A program made the position numbers and the translations under genes. A DNA stretch of 64,000 nt from Chryseobacterium endalhagicum (lineage in GTDB: Bacteria; Bacteroidota; Bacteroidia; Flavobacteriales; Weeksellaceae): the NCBI RefSeq assembly GCF_016745235.1, contig NZ_JAELVM010000002.1:868001-932000 (forward strand). The letters are read 5' to 3'. Below, in pieces: positions 44,836-53,522 of this stretch (its first letter is position 1; the number at the start of each line of letters is the position of its first letter). The notes below the pieces were generated by a model. That model made no database searches. It was given only the letters and a program-made list of their open reading frames with translations, and was not told where the DNA came from.

Positions 44836-47800
44836 GTGTTAGATAAAATCATAAAATTCAGTATCAAAAACAAGGTGGTTGTAGGTATTATGACCCTGCT
44901 TTTGATCATCTGGGGAGTATGGAGCGCTACCAGGCTTCCCATAGATGCCGTACCTGATATTACCAACAATCAGGTGCAGATCATCACCGCATGTCCCACA
45001 CTGGCGGGGCAGGAGGTGGAGCAGCTTGTTACTTTCCCTATAGAACAGAGTATTGCCAATGTTCCGGATATCCAGGAAACCAGAAGTATTTCCAGGTTCG
45101 GGCTTTCCGTGATCACAGTAGTGTTCAAAGAAAATGTAGATGTATATTTTGCCAGACAGCTCATCAACGAACAGCTGAAACTGGCAGTAGAAGAAATTCC
45201 AAAAGGAGTAGGAACACCCGAGCTGGCACCCGTAAGTACTGGTTTGGGAGAAGTATACCAGTACATCCTCCATCCCAAAAAAGGCAGCGAAAAGAAATAT
45301 TCAGCCAAAGAACTCCGCACCATGCAGGACTGGATTGTCCGCAGACAGTTGAACGGAACACCGGGCGTGGCAGAGATCAACAGCTTCGGAGGCGAATTGA
45401 AACAATATGAAGTAGGTGTAAATCCGGACCGTCTTAAAGCAATGGGCGTAAGCATCTCGGATATTTTTACAGCCCTGGAAAAAAATAACCAGAACACTGG
45501 AGGAGCATATATCGACAAAAAGCCGAATGCTTATTTTATCCGAGGGATAGGTTTCGTTACTTCACTGGAGGATATCAAAAATATTTCCGTGAAAAATGAG
45601 ACCGGAAGTGTTCCGATATTTATAAAAGACGTGGCAGATGTCCGTTTTGGAAGCGCGGTGCGTTATGGAGCTTTGACGTATAACGGAAAAGTAGATGCTG
45701 TTGGAGGAGTGGTCATGATGCTAAAAGGAGCCAACAGTAACGATGTCGTAAATAGCATCAAAGCTAAAATTCCTACCATTCAGAAATCTCTTCCCGATGA
45801 TGTGGTAATAGAACCGTTTCTGGACAGGACCGATCTCGTAGGAAGAGCCATCAATACAGTAGAAAAAAACCTGATAGAAGGAGCACTGATCGTTATTTTC
45901 GTGCTTGTTGTATTTCTTGGAAACCTCAGAGCAGGCCTTATCGTGGCATCCGCTATTCCATTGTCACTTCTTTTTGCTTTGGGAATGATGAATGTCTTCG
46001 GGGTAAGTGCCAATCTGATGAGCCTTGGAGCCATAGATTTCGGATTGATTGTGGATGGAGCCGTCATCATTGTAGAAGCCACTTTACATCATCTGGGAGT
46101 AAGAAAATCCTTGCGGACCCTTACACAGAGCGAAATGGATGAGGAAGTCTTTCTTTCGGCATCAAAGATCAGAAGCAGTGCAGCGTTCGGGGAAATTATT
46201 ATCCTGATCGTTTATATACCAATTCTGACATTAGCCGGAGTAGAAGGGAAAATGTTTACACCAATGGCTAAAACTGTAGGGTTTGCCATTCTGGGCGCTT
46301 TAATCCTTTCCCTGACCTATATTCCGATGATGAGTGCCTTGTTTTTGTCTAAAAAGATCTCGCACAAAGAGACTTTCTCAGATAAAATGATGAATTTCCT
46401 TCAGAAGATCTATCAGCCATTATTGCAGAAAGCGGTTAAAGTAAAATATATCATTGTATCGGTAACCATTTTAGTTTTTGCCGTCAGTGCCTTCATTTTC
46501 AGTAAAATGGGCGGTGAATTTATTCCGCAGCTGCAGGAAGGGGATTATGCTTTCCACTGTATTCTGCCACAGGGAAGTTCACTCAGCCAGAGTATAGAAA
46601 CCTCCATGCAGGCTTCCAGAATTATCAAAAGTTTTGATGAGGTGAAAATGGTGGTCGGGAAAACCGGTTCCGCTGAGGTTCCTACCGATCCGATGCCGCC
46701 TGAAGCCACCGACCTGATTGTGGTGCTGAAACCGCAAAGCGAATGGAAATCAAAAAAATCGTACACTGAACTGGCGGATGAGATCAGTGAGAAATTAGAA
46801 ACTATCCCTGGTGTGTTTTTTGAAAAGAACCAGCCGATCCAGATGCGTTTCAATGAGCTGATGACCGGGATCAGACAGGATGTAGCCGTTAAAATCTTTG
46901 GAGAAAACCTCGATTCATTGTCTATCTATGCAGACAAGGTGGGGAAAATTATTCAGACGGTAGACGGAGCCACTGCACCTCAGATTGAAAGAGTAAGCGG
47001 CCTGCCGCAGATCAACGTAGAGTACGACAGAACAAGAATGGCCAATTACGGATTAAATATAGAAGATGTGAATAATGCCGTAAGTACAGCCTTTGCAGGA
47101 AAAGCAACCGGACAGGTTTTTGAAAATGAAAGACGTTTCGATCTTGTAGTCCGTCTCGACAGTCTTCACAGAACCAATATTGATGATGTGAATAATTTAA
47201 TGATTGCAACAGCCACGGGAGCACAGATTCCGCTTTCCCAGGTGGCCAATGTAAGCTATAAATTAGGACCGGCACAGATCAGCCGTGAACAAGGAAAAAG
47301 AAGGATTGTAATCGGTTTTAATGTAAAAGACCGTGATGTACAAAGCGTGGTACAGGATATTCAGGCTAAACTGGACAAACAGATCAAATTACCTTCGGGG
47401 TATTACTTCACCTATGGCGGACAGTTTGAAAATCTTCAGGAAGCCAGCAAGCGTCTGATGATCGCGGTTCCGGTGTCCCTGTTCCTGATCTTTTTGCTTT
47501 TATATTTCACCTTCCATTCATTCAAGCAGGCAGCGTTGATCTTTACAGCTATTCCGATGAGTGCCATTGGAGGCGTTTTCGCCTTGCTGTTAAGAGATAT
47601 GCCGTTCAGTATCAGTGCCGGAATCGGGTTTATTGCCCTTTTCGGAGTGGCGGTGCTCAACGGGATTGTTTTGATCGGAACTTTTAATCAATTGGAAAAA
47701 GACGGCGAAACGGATGTCCTGAAAAGAGTATATGAAGGAACAAAAACCAGATTAAGACCCGTATTGATGACGGCAACAGTCGCTTCATTAGGGTTCTTAC

Positions 47801-49197
47801 CGATGGCGATTTCCACAGGAGCCGGAGCAGAAGTACAGAAGCCATTGGCAACCGTTGTGATCGGAGGATTGATCACTGCTACCTTCCTTACCTTGTTTGT
47901 TCTGCCGATGCTTTATATCATTTTTAATACAAAGATTCCACGAAAGATGAATAAGATCAAACCCATCACTACGGTTATTGTTCTTGGATTTCTGATGTTC
48001 GGACAGACATTTAAGGCCCAGACCCGGCAGATTTCTGTAGATCAGGCAGTAGAAATGGCAGCGGAAAATAATCTGGTTTTAAAATCAAAAGATTTGAATA
48101 TAAAATCAGCAGAAGCCCTCAAAGGAACGGCAAAAGAACTTCCCAAGCTGAATTTTGAAGCGCAGCTGGGGCAGTACAACAGCCCGAAGTTTGACCAGTC
48201 ATTTTCCCTTTCGCAGAGCATCCCTTTCCCGACACTTTTTAAAGCAAGGCGGGAATTGATTGCCGAAAATATCAAAACCCGCCAGATTGATAAAGAAGTT
48301 TCTGCCAATGAACTTACCAGACAGGTCCGTACCTATTATTATCAGATAGAATACCTTCAGTACAATAAATCCAAACTGAAAGAGCTGGACAGCCTGTATC
48401 AGGATTTTATCAGAATTGCAACGGTAAGATTTAAAGCGGGTGACATCAAGAAGATTGAAATTAATACAGCAGAAACCCAGAAAGGCGAGATCAGCCTGCT
48501 GCTGAACCAGAATGAAGTCTATTTAAGCAATGCCTATAAAAATTTAAAGACCTTACTGAATACTTCCGAAGATTTTGAAGTTCCGTTTAAAAGTGATTAC
48601 GAACCTTTGAAAACAGAAAATATTCTGGACAGTACCTCCGTGGCCAATAATCCTACGGTAAAAGCTTTCTATCATGAGATGGAGATCGCAGAAAAGAATA
48701 AGAATGTGGAAAAATCCCAGGGACTTCCGGAATTCAGTCTTGGGCTCACAAGCCAGTCACTGATCGGTTTCCATACCAAAAACGGACAGGAGAAATTTTA
48801 TAACGCAGGGGACAGGTTCAATTCTTTCTCGGTAGGTGTTGCCATTCCTCTGACATTCGGAGCTACAAAAGCAAGAATGAAATCTCTGGAATATGAAAAG
48901 CAGGCCGCAGAAACCAGTGCAAAAATGCAGCAGAAACAGCTTTCAGCACAATTGGAAAATGCTTTTGGACAGTATAACCAGGATATCCAGCAGTACGATT
49001 ATTATGTAGGACAGGCCATTCCCAATGCTGAAAAAATTGTAAAAGCAGCACAGCTGGGCTACAAAACAGGAGAAATATCCTATGTAGAATATCTTTTTGC
49101 CCTGCAGACTGCCACCAATATCCAGCTGAAATATTTAGAATCTATCCAGCAGGTCAACCAATCTGTAGTTACCATTAATTCAATCATCAATAAATAA
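44836..49197 (+). CDS. CzcA-type RND metal efflux pump fused to its outer-membrane factor (CzcA-CzcC)
   Basis: Proton-driven pump for divalent metals plus a TolC-like channel in one 1453-residue reading frame. Residues 1 to about 1035 are a full RND transporter. TM4 carries AIDFGLIVDGAVIIVE with D401 and D407, the charged pattern known for Zn/Co/Cd-type pumps rather than Cu/Ag pumps. Then MNKIKPITTVIVLGFLMFGQ (starting at Met1038) looks like a fresh signal peptide, followed by an outer-membrane efflux protein (about 1060-1453, with QISVDQAVEMAAENNLVL and two coiled-coil halves). The GTG at 44836 is the first reasonable start. czcB starts 1 bp after the stop. The fusion is natural in Flavobacteriia but raises a topology question. 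Confidence 0.93.
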   Translation: MLDKIIKFSIKNKVVVGIMTLLLIIWGVWSATRLPIDAVPDITNNQVQIITACPTLAGQEVEQLVTFPIEQSIANVPDIQETRSISRFGLSVITVVFKENVDVYFARQLINEQLKLAVEEIPKGVGTPELAPVSTGLGEVYQYILHPKKGSEKKYSAKELRTMQDWIVRRQLNGTPGVAEINSFGGELKQYEVGVNPDRLKAMGVSISDIFTALEKNNQNTGGAYIDKKPNAYFIRGIGFVTSLEDIKNISVKNETGSVPIFIKDVADVRFGSAVRYGALTYNGKVDAVGGVVMMLKGANSNDVVNSIKAKIPTIQKSLPDDVVIEPFLDRTDLVGRAINTVEKNLIEGALIVIFVLVVFLGNLRAGLIVASAIPLSLLFALGMMNVFGVSANLMSLGAIDFGLIVDGAVIIVEATLHHLGVRKSLRTLTQSEMDEEVFLSASKIRSSAAFGEIIILIVYIPILTLAGVEGKMFTPMAKTVGFAILGALILSLTYIPMMSALFLSKKISHKETFSDKMMNFLQKIYQPLLQKAVKVKYIIVSVTILVFAVSAFIFSKMGGEFIPQLQEGDYAFHCILPQGSSLSQSIETSMQASRIIKSFDEVKMVVGKTGSAEVPTDPMPPEATDLIVVLKPQSEWKSKKSYTELADEISEKLETIPGVFFEKNQPIQMRFNELMTGIRQDVAVKIFGENLDSLSIYADKVGKIIQTVDGATAPQIERVSGLPQINVEYDRTRMANYGLNIEDVNNAVSTAFAGKATGQVFENERRFDLVVRLDSLHRTNIDDVNNLMIATATGAQIPLSQVANVSYKLGPAQISREQGKRRIVIGFNVKDRDVQSVVQDIQAKLDKQIKLPSGYYFTYGGQFENLQEASKRLMIAVPVSLFLIFLLLYFTFHSFKQAALIFTAIPMSAIGGVFALLLRDMPFSISAGIGFIALFGVAVLNGIVLIGTFNQLEKDGETDVLKRVYEGTKTRLRPVLMTATVASLGFLPMAISTGAGAEVQKPLATVVIGGLITATFLTLFVLPMLYIIFNTKIPRKMNKIKPITTVIVLGFLMFGQTFKAQTRQISVDQAVEMAAENNLVLKSKDLNIKSAEALKGTAKELPKLNFEAQLGQYNSPKFDQSFSLSQSIPFPTLFKARRELIAENIKTRQIDKEVSANELTRQVRTYYYQIEYLQYNKSKLKELDSLYQDFIRIATVRFKAGDIKKIEINTAETQKGEISLLLNQNEVYLSNAYKNLKTLLNTSEDFEVPFKSDYEPLKTENILDSTSVANNPTVKAFYHEMEIAEKNKNVEKSQGLPEFSLGLTSQSLIGFHTKNGQEKFYNAGDRFNSFSVGVAIPLTFGATKARMKSLEYEKQAAETSAKMQQKQLSAQLENAFGQYNQDIQQYDYYVGQAIPNAEKIVKAAQLGYKTGEISYVEYLFALQTATNIQLKYLESIQQVNQSVVTINSIINK

Positions 49198-49198
49198 C

Positions 49199-50461
49199 AT
49201 GAAAATAAAGCAAAATATCATATATCTTACACTCACGGCCCTGTTGATCATAAGCTGTGGAAAGAAAGAAGCCACCGCACAAAAAGCCGAAGTGAAAACT
49301 GAACTGGACGAAAACACTCATGAAGAGGGTCCTCAAACCATTGCTTCATTAACGGAGGAACAGATAAAATCTGTGGGGATCTCTCTGGGACCGGTGGAAA
49401 TGAAAGAACTTACCTCTACCATCAAAGCAAACGGAATTCTGAGTGTTCCGAATAACAATAAAGCCACAGTCACTTCCCTCTACGGCGGGATTATCAAAAC
49501 CCTTACCGTTCAGATCGGAAGCATCGTGAAAAAAGGACAGGTAATTGCCACCATTGCCAACCCGGAGTTTATCCAGCTGCAGGAAGATTATCTCACAACA
49601 AACAGTAGAATTACCTATGCAGAACAGGAATACAGAAGACAGAAAGAACTTTTCGATAATGATGCAGGAGCAAAGAAAAACCTTCAGAGTTCAGATGCAG
49701 AACTTCGGACATTAAGAACCCGCAGAGCCTCTCTTTTAAGACAGCTTCAGATGATGGGAATAAGCCCCGGGAAAGTAAATAACTCCAATATGAGATCCGG
49801 TCTTGTCATTACAGCACCTATCAGCGGAACCATCAGCAGTATTTCAGCGCAGATCGGGAGCTATGTAGATATTTCATCACCGGTGGCGGAAATTATTGAT
49901 AACAATTCCATTCACCTGGACCTGCAGGTTTTTGAAAAAGATCTTCCAAAAATGAGAGTCGGGCAGATTGTTCACTTCAAACTGACCAATAATCCCGAAA
50001 CAGAATATGATGCAATGGTTTACAGTGTAGGATCTTCCTTTGAGAACGAAAGCAAAACGATTTCTGTGCATGGTACCGTGACCGGAAATAAAGCAGGCCT
50101 CATTGATGGAATGAACATCACCGGAATTGTTAGTCTGGATAAAAATACCACACCCGCCGTTCCGAACGAAGCCATTGTAGAAGCCGACGGAAAATATTAT
50201 GTTTTCATTCAGACGGATAAAAAGCAGGAAGAGCATGCAGAAGAGGAAGCTCCTGCGGATGGCAAAAAAAATGAAGAAGGCCCTAAGCACGAAGAAAAGA
50301 CCATCAATTTTGAAAAGGTAGAAGTGATAAAAGGAACTTCAGATATGGGATACACGGCAATTACCCCTGTAAAAGGAATTCCTGCCGGTGCTAAAATAGT
50401 AGTGAAGGGAGCGTTTTTCGTGAATGCAAAGCTTGTTAACTCCGGTGGACACGAACATTAA
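49199..50461 (+). CDS. CzcB-type RND periplasmic adaptor lipoprotein
   Basis: Membrane-fusion protein linking the CzcA pump to its outer-membrane channel. The 420-residue protein has a lipoprotein signal (LLIISCGKK, Cys20), then the adaptor order: IKANGILSVPNNNKATVTSL beta strand, biotinyl-lipoyl half KGQVIATIANPEFIQLQ, a coiled coil (TYAEQEYRRQKELFDND), second lipoyl half, and beta-barrel domains. A Glu/His/Lys-rich insert (QEEHAEEEAPADGKKNEEG and after) and the C-terminal GGHEH add possible metal ligands. It follows the pump by 1 bp, so they are translated together. Confidence 0.94.
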   Translation: MKIKQNIIYLTLTALLIISCGKKEATAQKAEVKTELDENTHEEGPQTIASLTEEQIKSVGISLGPVEMKELTSTIKANGILSVPNNNKATVTSLYGGIIKTLTVQIGSIVKKGQVIATIANPEFIQLQEDYLTTNSRITYAEQEYRRQKELFDNDAGAKKNLQSSDAELRTLRTRRASLLRQLQMMGISPGKVNNSNMRSGLVITAPISGTISSISAQIGSYVDISSPVAEIIDNNSIHLDLQVFEKDLPKMRVGQIVHFKLTNNPETEYDAMVYSVGSSFENESKTISVHGTVTGNKAGLIDGMNITGIVSLDKNTTPAVPNEAIVEADGKYYVFIQTDKKQEEHAEEEAPADGKKNEEGPKHEEKTINFEKVEVIKGTSDMGYTAITPVKGIPAGAKIVVKGAFFVNAKLVNSGGHEH

Positions 50462-50484
50462 TAATCCGGACAAAATAACAGAAT

Positions 50485-51222
50485 ATGGCTTTAAAAGAAG
50501 AGCTTGAAAAACAGGGAAACTGGCTGTTTAAGTACAGAAGTATCCTGCCGGTTGGTATTTTGTTCGTGGGATTGGTGGTTTTTATTGAAACGAATCTGCA
50601 GCAGACGATCACGGACTGTACCGTTTACTATGAATTCTTTTGCCTGCTGGTGAGTCTTACAGGCTTAGGAATCAGAATATATACAGTGGGACATACCCCG
50701 AAAAACACTTCAGGAAGAAACACAGTAGAAGGACAGGTTGCAGACACCCTTAACACAACAGGAATATACAGCGTGGTAAGGCATCCGCTGTATCTGGGGA
50801 ACTTCTTTATGTGGCTGGGACCCGCGCTGCTCACGGAAAGTATATGGTTCATCATGTCTTTTGTGCTGTTCTACTGGATATATTATGAAAGGATTATGTA
50901 TGCCGAAGAACAGTTCCTCGAAAGAAAATTTGGAACAGTTTATAAAGAATGGGCAGATAAAGTGCCGGTTTTTATTCCTAAATTAGAGATGTTTACCACA
51001 AGCAGTCTGTCATTCAGTATAAAAAAGGTAATCAGGAAGGAGAAAAATGGGCTTTTTGCTGTTTTTTTAATTTTTATGGTTTTTGATTTGGTAGGAGAGT
51101 TGATTAAGCGGCACACCCATTACAATATACTTTTTGTGATTGGATGTCTTTTGACCATGGTAACTTATATCGTACTTAAAATCATTAAAAAAAGAACCTC
51201 ATATCTGGAAAATAACAGATAA
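50485..51222 (+). CDS. Isoprenylcysteine carboxyl methyltransferase (ICMT)-family membrane protein
   Basis: A 245-residue integral membrane protein with about six hydrophobic segments. The core has TTGIYSVVRHPLYLGNFFMW, the ICMT/PEMT motif with R-H-P-x-Y-x-G, and later ERIMYAEEQFLERKFGTVY, the E-E-x-x-L-x-x-x-F-G-x-x-Y motif that binds S-adenosylmethionine in this superfamily. Bacteria lack prenylated proteins of the eukaryotic type, so the real substrate may be a lipid or small molecule. It sits between czcB (23 bp) and the bestrophin gene. Genes like it are frequent near metal-efflux genes, for unknown reasons. Confidence 0.85.
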   Translation: MALKEELEKQGNWLFKYRSILPVGILFVGLVVFIETNLQQTITDCTVYYEFFCLLVSLTGLGIRIYTVGHTPKNTSGRNTVEGQVADTLNTTGIYSVVRHPLYLGNFFMWLGPALLTESIWFIMSFVLFYWIYYERIMYAEEQFLERKFGTVYKEWADKVPVFIPKLEMFTTSSLSFSIKKVIRKEKNGLFAVFLIFMVFDLVGELIKRHTHYNILFVIGCLLTMVTYIVLKIIKKRTSYLENNR

Positions 51223-51243
51223 AACTTAATAAAAATTTGAGTT

Positions 51244-52125
51244 ATGCTGCTAAACAAGAAAATATCCATCTGGTATTTCATTCGTGAAATAAGATCCCAG
51301 ATCGTGTTTATGGCCATATTTGCCGTAGCCATCGGACTGCTGGACCTTCTCCCGTGGTTTCGTAAAATATCCCTTCCTCTCAATATTCCGGCTCTTTTAG
51401 GAACAGCCGTATCATTGCTGCTTGCGTTCCGGACTTCCCAGTCCTACGAAAGATGGTGGGAGGCTAGAACCGTCTGGGGAGCAATAGTCAATGATTCCAG
51501 AACCCTGATGAGGTTGGTGATCCAGTTTTATCCTGCAGGAGATCACAGGATCATAAAGGATTTTGCAGAAAGACAGATCATCTGGACCTATGCACTCGGT
51601 GAATCTCTTAGAAAGCAGCCTTTTTCAGATCAAGTTCAAAAGTATCTGGATGAGCATCACATCAAAGCCGCAAACATTCCGAATGCGCTTTTGGATGCCC
51701 ATTCCGGACAGCTCAGAGAAACGGCTTCTTCAAGAGAACTAACGGATTTTCAGCAGATGCAGCTGAATGATATCATCACCAGGCTCTGCGACAGCATGGG
51801 GAAATGTGAAAGACTGAAAAATACGGTTTTTCCAAGGTCCTACAGCATATTGCTGCATACCCTGATCTATGTTTTTGCTGCCATACTTCCGTTTGGATTG
51901 GATGATGCTCAGCTTGCGGTGGAGATTATCATTACTTTCCTCGTTCCGGTGATGTTTCTTGCCATAGAAAAAACGTCAATCATTATGCAGGATCCTTTTG
52001 AGAACGGACCGGTAGATACACCAGTCACCTCATTGGCTCAGACCATTGAGATTAATATCAGACAGATGGCAGGAGAGCAGAACGTTCCTGCCAAAAAAGA
52101 AAATCCTTTATACTACGAAATGTAA
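51244..52125 (+). CDS. Bestrophin-family ion channel
   Basis: Membrane protein of the bestrophin (UPF0187) family, 293 residues, the usual bacterial length. Diagnostic segments are LLAFRTSQSYERWWEARTVWG (residues about 59-79 in two stretches), near the N-terminal transmembrane pair, and the C-terminal LVPVMFLAIEKTSIIMQDPFENGP, which contains the calcium/assembly-related D-P-F motif. Known bacterial members form pentameric anion or cation channels. Within the metal-efflux operon it may balance charge or pass ions, but this is speculative. The gene is 21 bp downstream of the methyltransferase gene and 19 bp before the CDF gene. Confidence 0.9.
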   Translation: MLLNKKISIWYFIREIRSQIVFMAIFAVAIGLLDLLPWFRKISLPLNIPALLGTAVSLLLAFRTSQSYERWWEARTVWGAIVNDSRTLMRLVIQFYPAGDHRIIKDFAERQIIWTYALGESLRKQPFSDQVQKYLDEHHIKAANIPNALLDAHSGQLRETASSRELTDFQQMQLNDIITRLCDSMGKCERLKNTVFPRSYSILLHTLIYVFAAILPFGLDDAQLAVEIIITFLVPVMFLAIEKTSIIMQDPFENGPVDTPVTSLAQTIEINIRQMAGEQNVPAKKENPLYYEM

Positions 52126-52144
52126 CAGATTCAAAATTTAAAAA

Positions 52145-53044
52145 ATGATGAACGAAACCAAAATACAAACCGCTTCACCAGCCAGCAGACACAAAAAGAA
52201 TCTGCTTATCGTGCTGTGTTTAAGCGGAACCTATATGATCGCCGAAGTCATTGGCGGTATCGTTACCCAAAGTCTGGCCCTGCTGGCCGATGCAGCCCAT
52301 ATGCTGACCGATGTCGTTGGGTTGTTCTTAGCATTCATTGCTATAAAAATTGGAGAACGGAAAGCAGACCCCGGGAAAACATTTGGCTATTACCGCACCG
52401 AAATACTGGCCGCGGTTATCAATGCTGTTATATTGCTGGGGATTTCCCTTTATGTGCTTTATGAAGCGTATCAGCGTTTTCAGGATCCTCCGGCTGTTCA
52501 GAGCAAAACCATGCTTATTGTAGCCGGAATAGGACTTGTCGTGAATATTGTAGGAATGATGATTCTCCGGAAAGATTCAGATGGCAGCCTCAATATGAAA
52601 GGTGCTTATTTTGAAGTCCTTTCAGATATGCTGACTTCCATTGGCGTGATGATTGCCGGAGTGATTATGCTCACAACCGGCTGGTATTATGCAGACCCAA
52701 TTATTTCCGCAGCCATCGGGCTTTTAATATTCCCGAGAACATGGCGCTTATTGAAAGAAGCCGTGAACGTATTGCTGGAAGGAACACCGAAAGACGTAGA
52801 TATTCACCAGCTGCGCCAGTCACTGGAAAAGGTTTCCGGCGTGAAAAATGTTCATGATCTTCATGTCTGGTCATTGACATCCAGTGTAAATGCGATGAGT
52901 GCACACATTGTTAAAGACAATGGTACTGCCCAGAACCAGCTGCTAAAAATATTAACAGAGGTAACCACTTCCAGTTTCAAGATCAGCCATACCACTTTTC
53001 AGATCGAAGAAGAAGGCTACGAAGAACAGGAAGTACACCTTTAA
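52145..53044 (+). CDS. Cation diffusion facilitator (CDF) metal exporter, CzcD-like
   Basis: Proton-coupled exporter of Zn2+ or similar divalent ions from the cytoplasm. The 299-residue protein has six transmembrane segments and a C-terminal cytoplasmic domain (HVWSLTSSVNAMSAHIV). The TM2 site reads LADAAHMLTD, giving H52-x-x-x-D56. The TM5 site reads FEVLSDMLTS, giving E157-x-x-x-D161 where HxxxD is usual in ZitB/CzcD; Glu at this place could shift metal preference. The family call is firm and the metal is inferred as Zn/Cd/Co. The Fur-family gene follows 14 bp downstream. Confidence 0.93.
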   Translation: MMNETKIQTASPASRHKKNLLIVLCLSGTYMIAEVIGGIVTQSLALLADAAHMLTDVVGLFLAFIAIKIGERKADPGKTFGYYRTEILAAVINAVILLGISLYVLYEAYQRFQDPPAVQSKTMLIVAGIGLVVNIVGMMILRKDSDGSLNMKGAYFEVLSDMLTSIGVMIAGVIMLTTGWYYADPIISAAIGLLIFPRTWRLLKEAVNVLLEGTPKDVDIHQLRQSLEKVSGVKNVHDLHVWSLTSSVNAMSAHIVKDNGTAQNQLLKILTEVTTSSFKISHTTFQIEEEGYEEQEVHL

Positions 53045-53058
53045 AATCAATCCAACTC

Positions 53059-53478
53059 ATGAAAAAAGATATAGAAAATAAGCTTATTGATAAAAACACC
53101 AAGCCTACCAGCATGAGGATCCTGGTGTATGATTTTTTGAGTACCCAGGATGCGGCGCTGTCCCTTTCTGAAGTGGAAAACCATTTCGACAATGCAGACC
53201 GGACAACTATTTACCGAACCCTGAAAACCTTTGAAGAAAAAGGAATTGTCCACAGTATTCAGGAAAATACCACCACAAAATACAAATTATGCGATGACGG
53301 CTGCGATGAAAAGACCCATAAAGACTGGCATCTGCACTTTTACTGTAAAATATGCAGGCAGACTACCTGCAGAGAAGATATTTCCTTTCCGGAAAACGTT
53401 CAGACCAGCTTCAGAATTGATGAAATAAGACTTTTTGCAAAAGGAATCTGCGAAAACTGTCTGGAAAGTTTGCAATAG
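53059..53478 (+). CDS. Fur-family metalloregulator
   Basis: DNA-binding metal sensor of 139 residues. The winged-helix part has RTTIYRTLKTFEEKGIV (48-64), the Fur recognition-helix pattern. A structural zinc site is clear from FYCKICRQTTC (C96, C99) and GICENC (C131, C134), and additional His/Cys (HLHFYC, C78, C82, C104) could form the sensory site. Located between the CDF exporter and the P-type ATPase, it is the only transcription factor in the efflux island. Its stop codon lies inside the dyad at 53471-53485, upstream of the ATPase gene. I infer that it represses the ATPase and czcA operons; which metal releases it is unknown. Confidence 0.92.
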   Translation: MKKDIENKLIDKNTKPTSMRILVYDFLSTQDAALSLSEVENHFDNADRTTIYRTLKTFEEKGIVHSIQENTTTKYKLCDDGCDEKTHKDWHLHFYCKICRQTTCREDISFPENVQTSFRIDEIRLFAKGICENCLESLQ

Positions 53479-53485
53479 CATTGCA
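53471..53485 (+). promoter_or_regulatory. 15-bp dyad operator upstream of the P1B ATPase
   Basis: TGCAATAGCATTGCA, the same dyad as at 44747-44761 except for one central base. It overlaps the stop codon of the Fur-family gene (TAG, 53476-53478). The -7 box begins 13 bp downstream, the same spacing as at czcA. Confidence 0.8.
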
Positions 53486-53498
53486 TTCGGTTTAACCC

Positions 53499-53506
53499 TA
53501 ATTTTA
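53499..53506 (+). promoter_or_regulatory. -7 box of the P1B ATPase gene
   Basis: TAATTTTA, a 7 of 8 match to TAnnTTTG, giving a very short leader before the ATG at 53523. Confidence 0.5.
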
Positions 53507-53522
53507 CATAAAAATAGTACTT

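Noticed and set aside
44839..45518. Long antisense reading frames under czcA (two frames of 144 and 182 codons)
   Set aside because: Low-complexity translations with no domain, opposite to a clearly coding gene; shadows of codon usage.
44836..49197. Sequencing error joining czcA and czcC
   Set aside because: The two parts are in one clean frame and this fusion is a recurring form in Flavobacteriia; kept as a real fusion.
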